Positions 9,479 through 18,299 of a stretch of DNA of 64,000 nucleotides are shown piece after piece. Position numbers and translations under genes: made by a program. The notes beneath the pieces were generated by a model that worked only from the letters and a program-made list of their open reading frames with translations, was not told where the DNA came from and did no database searches. Origin of the DNA: JBKECO01 sp047974745 (GTDB lineage: Bacteria > Bacillota > Clostridia > Lachnospirales > Lachnospiraceae); contig JBKECO010000012.1 in NCBI GenBank assembly GCA_047974745.1, positions 22,141 to 86,140 on the forward strand. Reading direction: 5' to 3'. Within the stretch, counting starts at the first letter, position 1. Every line of letters begins with the position of its first letter.

Positions 9479-11151
9479 CTGAGCCTTCCCCCCGTTTCCT
9501 CTAAATTGTAGTTGAAAGAGATAGTAAATACAGCGCCTTCGTTTGGAGTTGAATCTACATGTACACTGCCCGTATTATTGTAGAAGAACTTTAATCTCCG
9601 AATTGAATTTCTTAATCCCAGATGACTTCCCTTTGGAAATTCATCAAATACATAATGATTAATATGATCAACTACTTCTTTAGACATCCCACATCCATCA
9701 TCGGCAATTTGAAAGGTTACGATTCCATTGTCATAAAATCCTGTGACCATAATATGCACGATCTTACCTCTCACAAGAGCATGACTTAATATATTTTCGA
9801 TGAAGTTGTGCAGCAATAATGGCGGAATGCGAACCAGACTGATCTCTGGGTCAAATGTATATTGAAATGTAAATGAATTCGTAAACTGAAATTTTGATAT
9901 CTCAATGTAGCGTTCCACCAAATCCCACTCCTTCGGGAATAGTACCAGTTCCTGATCATATTTAAAAAGATAACGAAAGTATTCTGAAATGTATAAGATC
10001 ATCGATTGCGCAGGTATGATCTTTTGGGTCTGAATCATTGAGTATAAGAGATTAAAACTATTCAGCAGAAAATGTGGTCGAATCTGAAGCTGTAGATTAT
10101 CAAGCATCATTTGTTTGTGTGCCAGCTCTGTATTGATTTTCTCCAGCCTTAATGTCTGAAGACTCTCAGCCATATTATTGAATGACTGATACGCCTTTTG
10201 GAATTCAATAAAATTGGCCTGATTTTCGATTCGGTATTCTTCGAGACCATGTTCGAGCTTTGCGTGCGATAGATTCAGTATACGCAATGGATTAAGCACC
10301 CATTTAGAAATAAAATGATAGATTGTAGGAATTAAAATTATAAATATTATGGATAACAAAATTAATACCCATCGCATGATTGAGATATTGGTATTGAGAA
10401 CAGCTTTACTGATAAAAATATTTAAATAGATATCAGCATTTTTGCATTTTGATGAAATAAGCATTTCGCTGGAATTTTCTTGCAATGGAGCAGCTGAAAA
10501 TTCGATTCGATTTATAGGATACAGGATTGTGGCCGACATACTGCTAACGATAGCATCTAAATCCGTAAAGGTACCATAGGTAATGTTGCCCTCATTTAGT
10601 TGTTTTGTAAGATAGTAGGTGTCGTTTAATAATACTGTATGCCATATACCGCTTTCTAAAGTCGAATTTGTTAAATTATCGTTGCTTAGAAGATGCTTGG
10701 AAAAATAAGTTACGTTATGGGGAATGATGATCATATCCTCTAGATCCGAGCGATAAAAATAAAATACATCTGCCTGAGGGAGAAGCATTTTCGAATTTAG
10801 GAGATATCTCGAAAGTGCTATCTTGGACAGTTCATACTCCAGGGAGTCGGTCTTATAAAGGAAAGGAATAGAGTCCGTGTTCCGATTAAGGATATAATAC
10901 AGCTGATATTCACTATTGTAAATTATCTGATCAATGGAATTCGTATATGTGGTCAAGGTGACATGAATAGAATCATCTATTGCGGCACGTGCGTCATGAA
11001 TAATAATTGTCGCAATGATAAGAGAGAAAATATTTAAGGGGAGTATCAGTGTGATTAACAAAATCAATAACATTTTGGGCAATGAGTATGGTTTTGATAT
11101 TATCCTTGACATGGCTATTGTATTGAATGCCCTTTTGAAAAATAACAGCAC
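9475..11151 (-). CDS. YesM-type sensor histidine kinase
   Basis: 558 residues. A first membrane segment lies near residues 27-50 and a second near 265-290, enclosing an extracellular sensor of ~215 residues. A HAMP linker and a His_kinase (LytS/YesM type) domain follow, with the phosphoacceptor His360 in IRPHFLLNSFNLL, then an HATPase domain (NFIENILSHAL, DDGCGMSKE). The start is GTG 11151, because AAGGAG lies 6 bases upstream on the minus strand; the next ATG downstream has none. It forms a coupled pair with the overlapping response regulator and is divergent from the solute-binding protein gene, so it probably senses the sugar this importer carries. Confidence 0.92.
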   Translation of the reverse strand: MLLFFKRAFNTIAMSRIISKPYSLPKMLLILLITLILPLNIFSLIIATIIIHDARAAIDDSIHVTLTTYTNSIDQIIYNSEYQLYYILNRNTDSIPFLYKTDSLEYELSKIALSRYLLNSKMLLPQADVFYFYRSDLEDMIIIPHNVTYFSKHLLSNDNLTNSTLESGIWHTVLLNDTYYLTKQLNEGNITYGTFTDLDAIVSSMSATILYPINRIEFSAAPLQENSSEMLISSKCKNADIYLNIFISKAVLNTNISIMRWVLILLSIIFIILIPTIYHFISKWVLNPLRILNLSHAKLEHGLEEYRIENQANFIEFQKAYQSFNNMAESLQTLRLEKINTELAHKQMMLDNLQLQIRPHFLLNSFNLLYSMIQTQKIIPAQSMILYISEYFRYLFKYDQELVLFPKEWDLVERYIEISKFQFTNSFTFQYTFDPEISLVRIPPLLLHNFIENILSHALVRGKIVHIMVTGFYDNGIVTFQIADDGCGMSKEVVDHINHYVFDEFPKGSHLGLRNSIRRLKFFYNNTGSVHVDSTPNEGAVFTISFNYNLEETGGRLR

Positions 11152-11286
11152 TCAGTTCTCCTTCTTTCTGATTCTTTATATAGATAATTATACTAAATTT
11201 ACGATGATTTGCTAACAAAATAACATAAATGGTTCATTTTGTTGCCTTGCTAGTTCAAAATGTTAGTTTTTTCAGATTCTGGTATT

Positions 11287-11295
11287 TGATACAAT
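11287..11295 (+). promoter_or_regulatory. Extended -10 promoter element for the LplABC-type importer
   Basis: TGATACAAT (TG-N-TACAAT) lies 48 bases before the solute-binding protein start. A good -35 is absent at 17 bases, which fits a promoter needing an activator such as the divergent YesN-type regulator. Prediction from sequence only. Confidence 0.45.
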
Positions 11296-11342
11296 CGATT
11301 TGCAGTTAATGGTAAATGCGCATTAAAAAATTGGAGGATGAA

Positions 11343-12878
11343 ATGAAAAGAAGAATTATTGGAGCCATGTTGTCACTTGTAGTACTCGTGAGTGCCTTGG
11401 CTGGATGTGGAAGCAATTCCCAAACGTCACAATCAGAATCTGCGACCGGCTCAGAGAACGCAAATACATCTTCAAGCGAGCTAAAGGACGGTGTAGATAC
11501 AGAAATTACAATTGTATATCCTGGCAGTACATCTGCACCTGGAAGTCTTGCTGCTGTTGAAGAAGGCATTAATAGTATCATTTCTGAGACAATTGATGCA
11601 CATGTCAAATTCAACATACTTGAATGGGGTGTTTACAACGAACAGAAAAATTTAATGTTATCCAGTGGTGAAGCTGTGGATGTTGTCTTTATTATCGGAG
11701 CAAGCAGTATTCAGACTAGTGCTAAAAGCGGACAGATCATTGATATAGCTGATTATACGCAACAGTATGGACAGGATGCGACTGCTGTACTTGGAGATTA
11801 TATCGATGGCTGTTATGTTGGAGATGCCTTATATGGCTGGCCGACTTATCATGAGTATGCCCAGGGCGGTGGTCTTGTCTGCAGTACAGAACTGTTAAAT
11901 GAAACAGGTTATGCAGCAGAGGATATTAAAACATGGGAGGATGTTGAGGCTGTATGCGCAAAAGTAAAAGAATTACACTCAGACATCGATGTACTGGTAC
12001 CACCAGAATCACAGTCTGGAATGCTTAAATATTACTGGGGTGGAACTTTTGACAAAATCGTTACTGATATGGCTGGAGTATACAATGATGGACGAGATGG
12101 ATTAACTGTCCATAATATCTATGATACAGAAGAATTTTTAGAGGTAGCAAAAAAAGCATATGAATGGAACCAGAATAATTGGTTCATAGCAGATTCAAAT
12201 ACGATAACTGAAGCAAGACAGACATTCCTGAAGGCAAAGACCGCATTTGGATATATCGGACTTGTCCATCCAGGAACACTTACTCAAGAAACAACAAATG
12301 CAGGAATTGATATCACAACAATATCAATCAATCAACCTGGCTGTGGAACCAACGATGTGGCTGCATATCAGTATTGTGTTGCTGCTTCATCAGACTCACC
12401 AGCAAAAGCTGTTGCAGTCTTAAACATGATTTATTCGAATCCTGATATTCAGAACTATATTCGCTACGGAATAGAAGGCAGTGACTACGAAATGAAATCA
12501 GAAACGGTTGCTGGATATCCAGAGGGTGTCAGCGCTGAAACTGCAGGTTGGCTGAATGAACTATGGGTAACCGGAAACGGATCACTTACTTATGCATGGG
12601 AAACAGATCCTGCTGATATCTGGGATAGCTATATGGAATTTAATAATACTGCGACTTTTTCACCAGCGTATGGCTTCTCATATGATGCAAGTGGAGTGAA
12701 GACTGAGATTACAGCTGTTCAAAATGTATTGGACAAATATTTATCATTAATTTATTCAGGGCTTGGGGATCCGGAAGAAACAGTAGAGGCATTTAATAGT
12801 GAGCTGCAGGCTGCCGGTATGGATGTAATTGTTGCTGATGTACAGACGCAATTAGATGAGTGGAGCAAAGCCGAATGA
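11343..12878 (+). CDS. Extracellular solute-binding lipoprotein (LplA-like, oligosaccharide importer)
   Basis: 511 residues. A lipoprotein signal peptide ends at Cys22 (ALAGC), followed by a Ser/Asn-rich linker and then a family 1-like binding domain. It would bind an oligosaccharide outside the cell and hand it to the two permeases that follow. ATG 11343 is preceded by GGAGG (11333-11337) at a spacing of 5. LplA-type importers normally carry no ATPase gene in the operon and share an MsmX-type ATPase encoded elsewhere; none is found next to it here. A strong hairpin follows the stop codon. Substrate is unknown, but the GH3 and DUF1593 genes downstream suggest a beta-linked oligosaccharide. 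Confidence 0.92.
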   Translation: MKRRIIGAMLSLVVLVSALAGCGSNSQTSQSESATGSENANTSSSELKDGVDTEITIVYPGSTSAPGSLAAVEEGINSIISETIDAHVKFNILEWGVYNEQKNLMLSSGEAVDVVFIIGASSIQTSAKSGQIIDIADYTQQYGQDATAVLGDYIDGCYVGDALYGWPTYHEYAQGGGLVCSTELLNETGYAAEDIKTWEDVEAVCAKVKELHSDIDVLVPPESQSGMLKYYWGGTFDKIVTDMAGVYNDGRDGLTVHNIYDTEEFLEVAKKAYEWNQNNWFIADSNTITEARQTFLKAKTAFGYIGLVHPGTLTQETTNAGIDITTISINQPGCGTNDVAAYQYCVAASSDSPAKAVAVLNMIYSNPDIQNYIRYGIEGSDYEMKSETVAGYPEGVSAETAGWLNELWVTGNGSLTYAWETDPADIWDSYMEFNNTATFSPAYGFSYDASGVKTEITAVQNVLDKYLSLIYSGLGDPEETVEAFNSELQAAGMDVIVADVQTQLDEWSKAE

Positions 12879-12900
12879 TTTGCGAAAGAGCAAAATGATG

Positions 12901-12929
12901 CAAAGTGGAGATATCCTTTCTCCACTTTG
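12901..12929 (+). other. Intercistronic stem-loop between binding protein and permease
   Basis: An 11-bp perfect stem (CAAAGTGGAGA/TCTCCACTTTG) with a 7-base loop lies between the solute-binding protein stop and the permease start. No U run follows, so it is not a typical terminator. Hairpins here often block 3' exonucleases and leave more binding-protein mRNA than permease mRNA; that role is inferred. Confidence 0.75.
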
Positions 12930-12949
12930 TGCAAAAATGGAGAAGATGA

Positions 12950-13852
12950 ATGAAGCAGTTTAAAAAGAACTATCCTATATACCTATTAGCTTTGCCAGGA
13001 TTTTTATATCTTCTGATCAACAATTATATCCCTATGGGTGGGCTGATCATAGCATTTAAGGATGTAAACTGGCAGAAAGGAATCTGGAATAGTGATTGGA
13101 TCGGTTTTAAGAACTTTGAATATCTTTTTAGGACACCAGATGCATTTAATATTACCAGAAATACCATTCTTTATAATGTGACATTTATAATCGTGAATAT
13201 GATTGTTGCACTGCTCTATGCAATATTATTAAGTGAGATCAGGCATAAACTGGCTGTAAAATTTTATCAGACTACAATCATGCTGCCATTTATGATATCA
13301 ATGGTTATCGTTAGTTATTTGGCGTACGCATTTTTGGCTGGCGACAATGGATTGATCAATGGAATGATCAGTAGTGTGGGAGGAGAAAAAATAAACTGGT
13401 ATTCGGAACCAAAATACTGGCCCATTATTTTGGTAGTTATAAATTGTTGGAAAGGAGTAGGATATGGCACGGTAGTCTATCTGTCTTCTATATTAGGCAT
13501 AGATCAGGAATTATATGAAGCCGCAGAAGTCGATGGAATTAAAGAGTTTCAGAAAATGAGATATATTACATTGCCTTTGATAAAGCCAACGATCATTACT
13601 TTAGTTCTGCTTAGTATAGGACGAATCTTCTATTCTGATTTCGGTTTATTCTATCAGGTTCCCATGAATTCTGGTGCTCTGATCGATGCTACAAGTACCA
13701 TCGACACCTATGTGTATCGTGGACTGATTACTTTAGGAGATGTGGGAATGAGTTCTGCAGCAGGATTTTATCAATCCATGGTCGGATTTATATTAATTAT
13801 TATTGCTAATGCAATTACACGGAAATTTAGCTCGGAAAATGCATTGTTTTAG
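12950..13852 (+). CDS. ABC sugar permease, LplB-like
   Basis: A 300-residue integral membrane protein with six predicted helices, opening with KNYPIYLLALPGFLYLLINN typical of LplB. The EAA loop that contacts the ATPase is visible (LYEAAEVDGI, then MRYITLPLIKP). It forms the channel with the next gene. ATG 12950 has GGAG 6-8 bases upstream. The gene follows the lipoprotein after a strong hairpin and is followed after 10 bases by the second permease. The shared ATPase must come from elsewhere in the genome. Confidence 0.93.
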   Translation: MKQFKKNYPIYLLALPGFLYLLINNYIPMGGLIIAFKDVNWQKGIWNSDWIGFKNFEYLFRTPDAFNITRNTILYNVTFIIVNMIVALLYAILLSEIRHKLAVKFYQTTIMLPFMISMVIVSYLAYAFLAGDNGLINGMISSVGGEKINWYSEPKYWPIILVVINCWKGVGYGTVVYLSSILGIDQELYEAAEVDGIKEFQKMRYITLPLIKPTIITLVLLSIGRIFYSDFGLFYQVPMNSGALIDATSTIDTYVYRGLITLGDVGMSSAAGFYQSMVGFILIIIANAITRKFSSENALF

Positions 13853-13862
13853 AGAGGAACCT

Positions 13863-14744
13863 ATGAAAAATAAGAATTTAAGCATTCAATTAGTAGCCAA
13901 TGGAATCATGATATTAGCTGCAGTGTTGACAATTATCCCTTTTCTTCTTCTGATAATGGCGTCGTTCACAGACAGCACTGAAATAGCTGTCAGCGGATAT
14001 TCTTTTTTTCCTGCACAATTTAGTAACGAAGCATATGCCTATATCTGGGGAGAGAAAGAGCAAATATTTCATGCTTATTTCATAACGATTCTGGTGACCT
14101 TAATTGGTACGACCTGCGGATTATTCATGACATTTGCATATGCCTATGCTCTATCAAAACCCAGTTTTCCCGGAAAGCGATTTCTGTCGATATTTTTATT
14201 ACTGACCATGCTGTTTAATGGCGGTCTAGTACCTACCTATACTATGTATAGCAGATATTTTCATATTAAGAATAACATACTGGCATTGATCATCCCCTCA
14301 TTATTGATGTCTGCAATGAATGTGATCTTAGTTCGAAGCTATATACAGCATAATATACCTCCGGCTCTAAATGAATCAGCTTATATTGATGGAGCAAATG
14401 ATTTTACAATATTCTCAAAAATTGCATTTCCACTAGCAAAGCCAATCGTCGTAACAATAGGGATGTTTATTGGTGTTGCCTACTGGAATGACTGGACCAA
14501 CGGTCTCTATTATATTACGGATGGGAATTTATTTTCAATTCAACAATTACTTAATAATATGATAAAAAATATTGAATTCCTGTCAACATCAGCTGCAGCA
14601 GCCTCAACGAGTGCAGGCAATGTACCAAAAGCCACGATACGAATGGCAATTGCAGTGGTGGGAATTGTTCCAATTCTGGTCGTTTATCCATACGTACAAA
14701 AATATTTTATCAAAGGAATTTCGTTAGGAGCGGTAAAAGGCTGA
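13863..14744 (+). CDS. ABC sugar permease, YtcP/LplC-like (CUT1)
   Basis: A 293-residue membrane protein with six helices, partner of the LplB-like permease. The EAA motif is visible (LNESAYIDGANDFTIFSKIA, then PLAKPI). It ends in the conserved KGISLGAVKG tail of this subfamily. The start is ATG 13863 (GAGAGG 13851-13856, spacing ~6); a longer frame extends 5' into the previous gene but has no ribosome binding site. It is co-transcribed with the upstream permease and probably with GH3 downstream (46-base gap). Confidence 0.93.
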   Translation: MKNKNLSIQLVANGIMILAAVLTIIPFLLLIMASFTDSTEIAVSGYSFFPAQFSNEAYAYIWGEKEQIFHAYFITILVTLIGTTCGLFMTFAYAYALSKPSFPGKRFLSIFLLLTMLFNGGLVPTYTMYSRYFHIKNNILALIIPSLLMSAMNVILVRSYIQHNIPPALNESAYIDGANDFTIFSKIAFPLAKPIVVTIGMFIGVAYWNDWTNGLYYITDGNLFSIQQLLNNMIKNIEFLSTSAAAASTSAGNVPKATIRMAIAVVGIVPILVVYPYVQKYFIKGISLGAVKG

Positions 14745-14790
14745 TGTAATAAGGATAAGCAATTCAGGAAAAATCATATAGAAAGGGCTG

Positions 14791-17226
14791 ATGTTCTGCA
14801 GACATCATGAAAAAATGGAAAAATATTTGAACAATACACTCACTCCGGAGGAGAGAGCAAAAGATTTATTATCAAAGATGAGCCTTGATGAGAAGATGGG
14901 ACAGATAAACTGTGTATTCCCGATCGGAAAGTCATATGAACACGTTTATGAAGAAATACGCTCTATGCATGGAATAGGTCAGATCAGTACATTAGATATG
15001 CGAATGCTAGATACCATGGATGATGTTGCCAGCTGGCAAAGAGAATTTCAAAAAATAGCCATGGAAGCCAGTGAACATCATATACCGGCTGTATTTCACA
15101 TGGAGGGATTGACAGGAGCATTTATTCAGGGTGCAACAAGTTTTCCGGCTGGAATTGCACGTGCTTCCTCTTGGGATCCTGAGTTGGAAGAACAAATTGG
15201 AGAAATTGTTGCAAGGCAGGAAATCGCCTGTGGTATTACACAGACACTTGCTCCTGTATTGGATATTTCAAGAGATTCCAGAATGGGACGGCAAGGGGAG
15301 ACCTATGGAGAAGATCCTGCATTGGCATCTGCATTAGGTGTTGCCTTCGCGAAGGGGATCCAAAAAACAGATATCAATGGACGGAGAACAGAATCCGTAG
15401 CGAAGCATTTTATGGGATTTCATAATTCTGCGGCTGGAATCCACGGTGCGAACAGTGATGTTACACCAAGAGTATTAAAGGAGATTTTTGGAAGAAGCTT
15501 TCAGGCGGCCATCAGTGAGGCGGATCTAAAAGGAATTATGCCATGCTATTGTTCTATGGATGGAACACCTGCATCTGCGTCTAAAGAATTATTGACAAAT
15601 ATTTTAAGAGAAGAGATGGGATTTGCCGGAGTTACTGTTGGTGACTACTGTGCAGTTGGTCAAGTAAATTTTGTCCATCGCTTAACAGATTCCATGGCAG
15701 AGGCAGGATATCTGTGTCTGCAGGCCGGTCTGGATATTGAGACACCTATGTGTATGGGATATAACAGTGAATTAAAAGAAATGTTTAGAAATGGATCTGC
15801 CGATATTAGTGTCCTAGATCAGGCAGTCTTACGTATTTTGACAGGGAAATTTCGGATGGGTCTGTTTGAAGATCCATATTCATTAACGGGAGACCAGTTA
15901 TATGTCGAAATGACGAAAGGTTACGAGAAAGAAATCTCGCTGCGATCTGCTGAGAAATCGATCATCTTGCTAAAAAATGATGGTGTATTGCCGCTTTCGA
16001 ACAAATATAAGAAAATTCTATTGGTTGGTCCACAGGCAGTGAATCCAAGATTTTACTTTGGTGGGTATACACATATCAGTATGGTCGAATCTGTATATGC
16101 TGCAAAAGATTCAATGGCTGGCGTTGATGATAACCGCGAAGAAATGGATGATGAACAGATTATTAAAATAAGTGGCACTAAAATTCAAGATGACAACGAA
16201 GAAATATTCAACGCTGTATTAAAGAAAATAAAACCGGAGTGTAAAAGTATATTAGAAGTATTAAAAGATGAATACCCAGATTCTGATATCGATTATGCAT
16301 ATGGATATCCAATTGCTGGAAGCGATATGGAATTTATGGATGAAGCATTAGCTAAAGCGAAAGAAGCAGATATTATTATTCTAATGCTTGGTGGCAAATA
16401 TGGAACGGGTTCCATAGCTTCGATGGGCGAAGGAATAGATACCACTGATATTAATTTGCCCAAGTGTCAGGATATTTTTATTGAAAAAGCATCTGAACTA
16501 GGAAAGCCTATGGTTGGAATCCATCTCCATGGAAGAGCCATATCCAGCGATATAGCAGATGAAAAGCTTAATGCAATATTGGAAGCCTGGGCACCTTCTG
16601 AAATGGGAGCAGAAGCAATTGTTAATGTTGTGGCGGGAAACTATAACCCCGGAGGAAAACTACCGGTTTCAGTACCCTATGATGCGGGACAGATACCGAT
16701 CTATTACAATCATCCAAATGGATCCGGATGGCATCAAAGTCCAAGTATTGGTTTCACAGATTACGTGGATCGTCCTCACACACCAAGATATTGCTTTGGG
16801 CATGGATTGTCATATACGTCATTTCAATATAGTAATTTAAAGATACATAATAATCCTGATCCTATCGCAAAAAATGTTATAATAGATGTGACTGTACGGA
16901 ATATTGGTGAGCGAGAAGGGGATGAAATCGTGCAGCTTTATATCAGGGATTTATATGCATCAAAATCTCGACCGGTTCAAGAACTGGCAGGATTTAAACG
17001 GATTCATCTTGATGCAGGAGAAGAGAAAATAGTCACCTTCGATTTAAATTTTAGTCAGCTGGCATTCTTAGATCAGGATATGCGGTGGAAGGTTGAAAAA
17101 GGAGAAATTGAAATTCAGATCGGACAGTCCTCACAAACGATACTACTTTCTCAAATTATAAAAATTAGTTACGATGAATGGATTGATGGTAGAAATCGAT
17201 CATTTTATACGATCGGAAAGAATTAG
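14791..17226 (+). CDS. Glycoside hydrolase family 3 (beta-glucosidase/beta-xylosidase-like)
   Basis: An 811-residue GH3 enzyme with the full order: N-terminal TIM barrel (QTLAPVLDISRDSRMGR), the nucleophile Asp285 in VTVGDY, an alpha/beta sandwich (KSIILLKNDGVLPLS), and a C-terminal fibronectin III-like domain (VTVRNIGEREGDEIVQLYIRD). There is no signal peptide, so it is probably cytoplasmic and removes non-reducing glucose, xylose or arabinose from the oligosaccharide imported by the genes before it. ATG 14791 follows AAAGGG at a short spacing; ATG 14815 is an alternative. It sits 17 bases before the MBL-fold gene on the same strand. Confidence 0.93.
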   Translation: MFCRHHEKMEKYLNNTLTPEERAKDLLSKMSLDEKMGQINCVFPIGKSYEHVYEEIRSMHGIGQISTLDMRMLDTMDDVASWQREFQKIAMEASEHHIPAVFHMEGLTGAFIQGATSFPAGIARASSWDPELEEQIGEIVARQEIACGITQTLAPVLDISRDSRMGRQGETYGEDPALASALGVAFAKGIQKTDINGRRTESVAKHFMGFHNSAAGIHGANSDVTPRVLKEIFGRSFQAAISEADLKGIMPCYCSMDGTPASASKELLTNILREEMGFAGVTVGDYCAVGQVNFVHRLTDSMAEAGYLCLQAGLDIETPMCMGYNSELKEMFRNGSADISVLDQAVLRILTGKFRMGLFEDPYSLTGDQLYVEMTKGYEKEISLRSAEKSIILLKNDGVLPLSNKYKKILLVGPQAVNPRFYFGGYTHISMVESVYAAKDSMAGVDDNREEMDDEQIIKISGTKIQDDNEEIFNAVLKKIKPECKSILEVLKDEYPDSDIDYAYGYPIAGSDMEFMDEALAKAKEADIIILMLGGKYGTGSIASMGEGIDTTDINLPKCQDIFIEKASELGKPMVGIHLHGRAISSDIADEKLNAILEAWAPSEMGAEAIVNVVAGNYNPGGKLPVSVPYDAGQIPIYYNHPNGSGWHQSPSIGFTDYVDRPHTPRYCFGHGLSYTSFQYSNLKIHNNPDPIAKNVIIDVTVRNIGEREGDEIVQLYIRDLYASKSRPVQELAGFKRIHLDAGEEKIVTFDLNFSQLAFLDQDMRWKVEKGEIEIQIGQSSQTILLSQIIKISYDEWIDGRNRSFYTIGKN

Positions 17227-17243
17227 AAACGGAGTAAATACGT

Positions 17244-18239
17244 ATGCTATGGAAAAAGAATATGAAACCATTAGACATGTCAATATTTCACAATGTGCTG
17301 CTTGAGGATGAGGAGGGTAATATCCAGCCGAAGGATCAGCCATATTTTAAATCTGTTGAAATTGCTCCGGGTACATGGCAGGTCTTAAGTGATGGTGATT
17401 ATACTTATGTATTAGAGGGAGAGGATGAACTATTGGCGATCGATAGTGGAATGGGTGCAGGCAATATACGGGAATTTTGTCAGTCTCTATCCGATAAGCC
17501 ATTATACCGAATCCTTAATACGCATAATCATTTCGACCATACAGCAAATAATTATCTGTTTGATGCTGTCTACATGTCACAAGAAAGCTATGAGGGTAGA
17601 TGCCAGCCGTTTCAAGTATTCGCGGAGATCGGTATTCCGGATGACTATCCTGTGGTTTTTATCAAGGATGGAGATATAATAGACCTCAAAGGCCGGGAAC
17701 TAGAAGTGTTTCATATTGAAGAACATTGTATTGGCTCCCTTCAATTCCTGGATCGAAAGGCAAGAATACTATTTTGTGGAGATGAACTCAATGGTAATTT
17801 CTTTGACAGCAGGATATCATTAGAGCATTCCTATCGTAATATCAGCAGATGGATGTCATTTCGAGATTCTTACGATCTACTCTGTGCCGGGAATGGAATC
17901 CATGATGCTGTCTATGTGGATCGCTATTATAATACACTTAAGTATCTTTTAGACGGACATGAGCATGAAGGGGAAGAGTTTTATACTCCCTTTGCTGATG
18001 GGAGGGCGACAGTAGATCAGCTGGATGGAAAATCGGTCTATGCTCGCAGATCACCGGATATGGATTTTCTTATTGCACCATTACAAGAAGCAGGTTTCCA
18101 GAAACATCTTGATCTGAATGCAGGGCATGGCTGCTTTTGTTTTATGAGAAAACTAGAGCCGGATGGGATGTTTGATCGCCAGATCGAAATGAATGGCTGC
18201 AGAGTCTGCTATTATCAAAATCGAATCTGGAACCGTTGA
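17244..18239 (+). CDS. MBL-fold metallo-hydrolase
   Basis: A 331-residue metallo-beta-lactamase-fold protein. The zinc motif HxHxDH appears as THNHFDH with His94, His96, Asp98 and His99; further metal ligands are likely in the HIEEHCIGSLQF and HDAVYVDRYYN regions. The family includes hydrolases of lactones, thioesters and phosphodiesters, so the reaction cannot be fixed. Its place between GH3 and a DUF1593 protein suggests a role in the same sugar pathway, for instance lactone opening, but that is inference. An unassigned C-terminal ~80 residues follow the MBL core. Confidence 0.88.
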   Translation: MLWKKNMKPLDMSIFHNVLLEDEEGNIQPKDQPYFKSVEIAPGTWQVLSDGDYTYVLEGEDELLAIDSGMGAGNIREFCQSLSDKPLYRILNTHNHFDHTANNYLFDAVYMSQESYEGRCQPFQVFAEIGIPDDYPVVFIKDGDIIDLKGRELEVFHIEEHCIGSLQFLDRKARILFCGDELNGNFFDSRISLEHSYRNISRWMSFRDSYDLLCAGNGIHDAVYVDRYYNTLKYLLDGHEHEGEEFYTPFADGRATVDQLDGKSVYARRSPDMDFLIAPLQEAGFQKHLDLNAGHGCFCFMRKLEPDGMFDRQIEMNGCRVCYYQNRIWNR

Positions 18240-18299
18240 CAAAAAGAGATCTGTACAGATGGTCATGGTCAAAAAGAGTTTGGAGAATGAGAGGGATAT

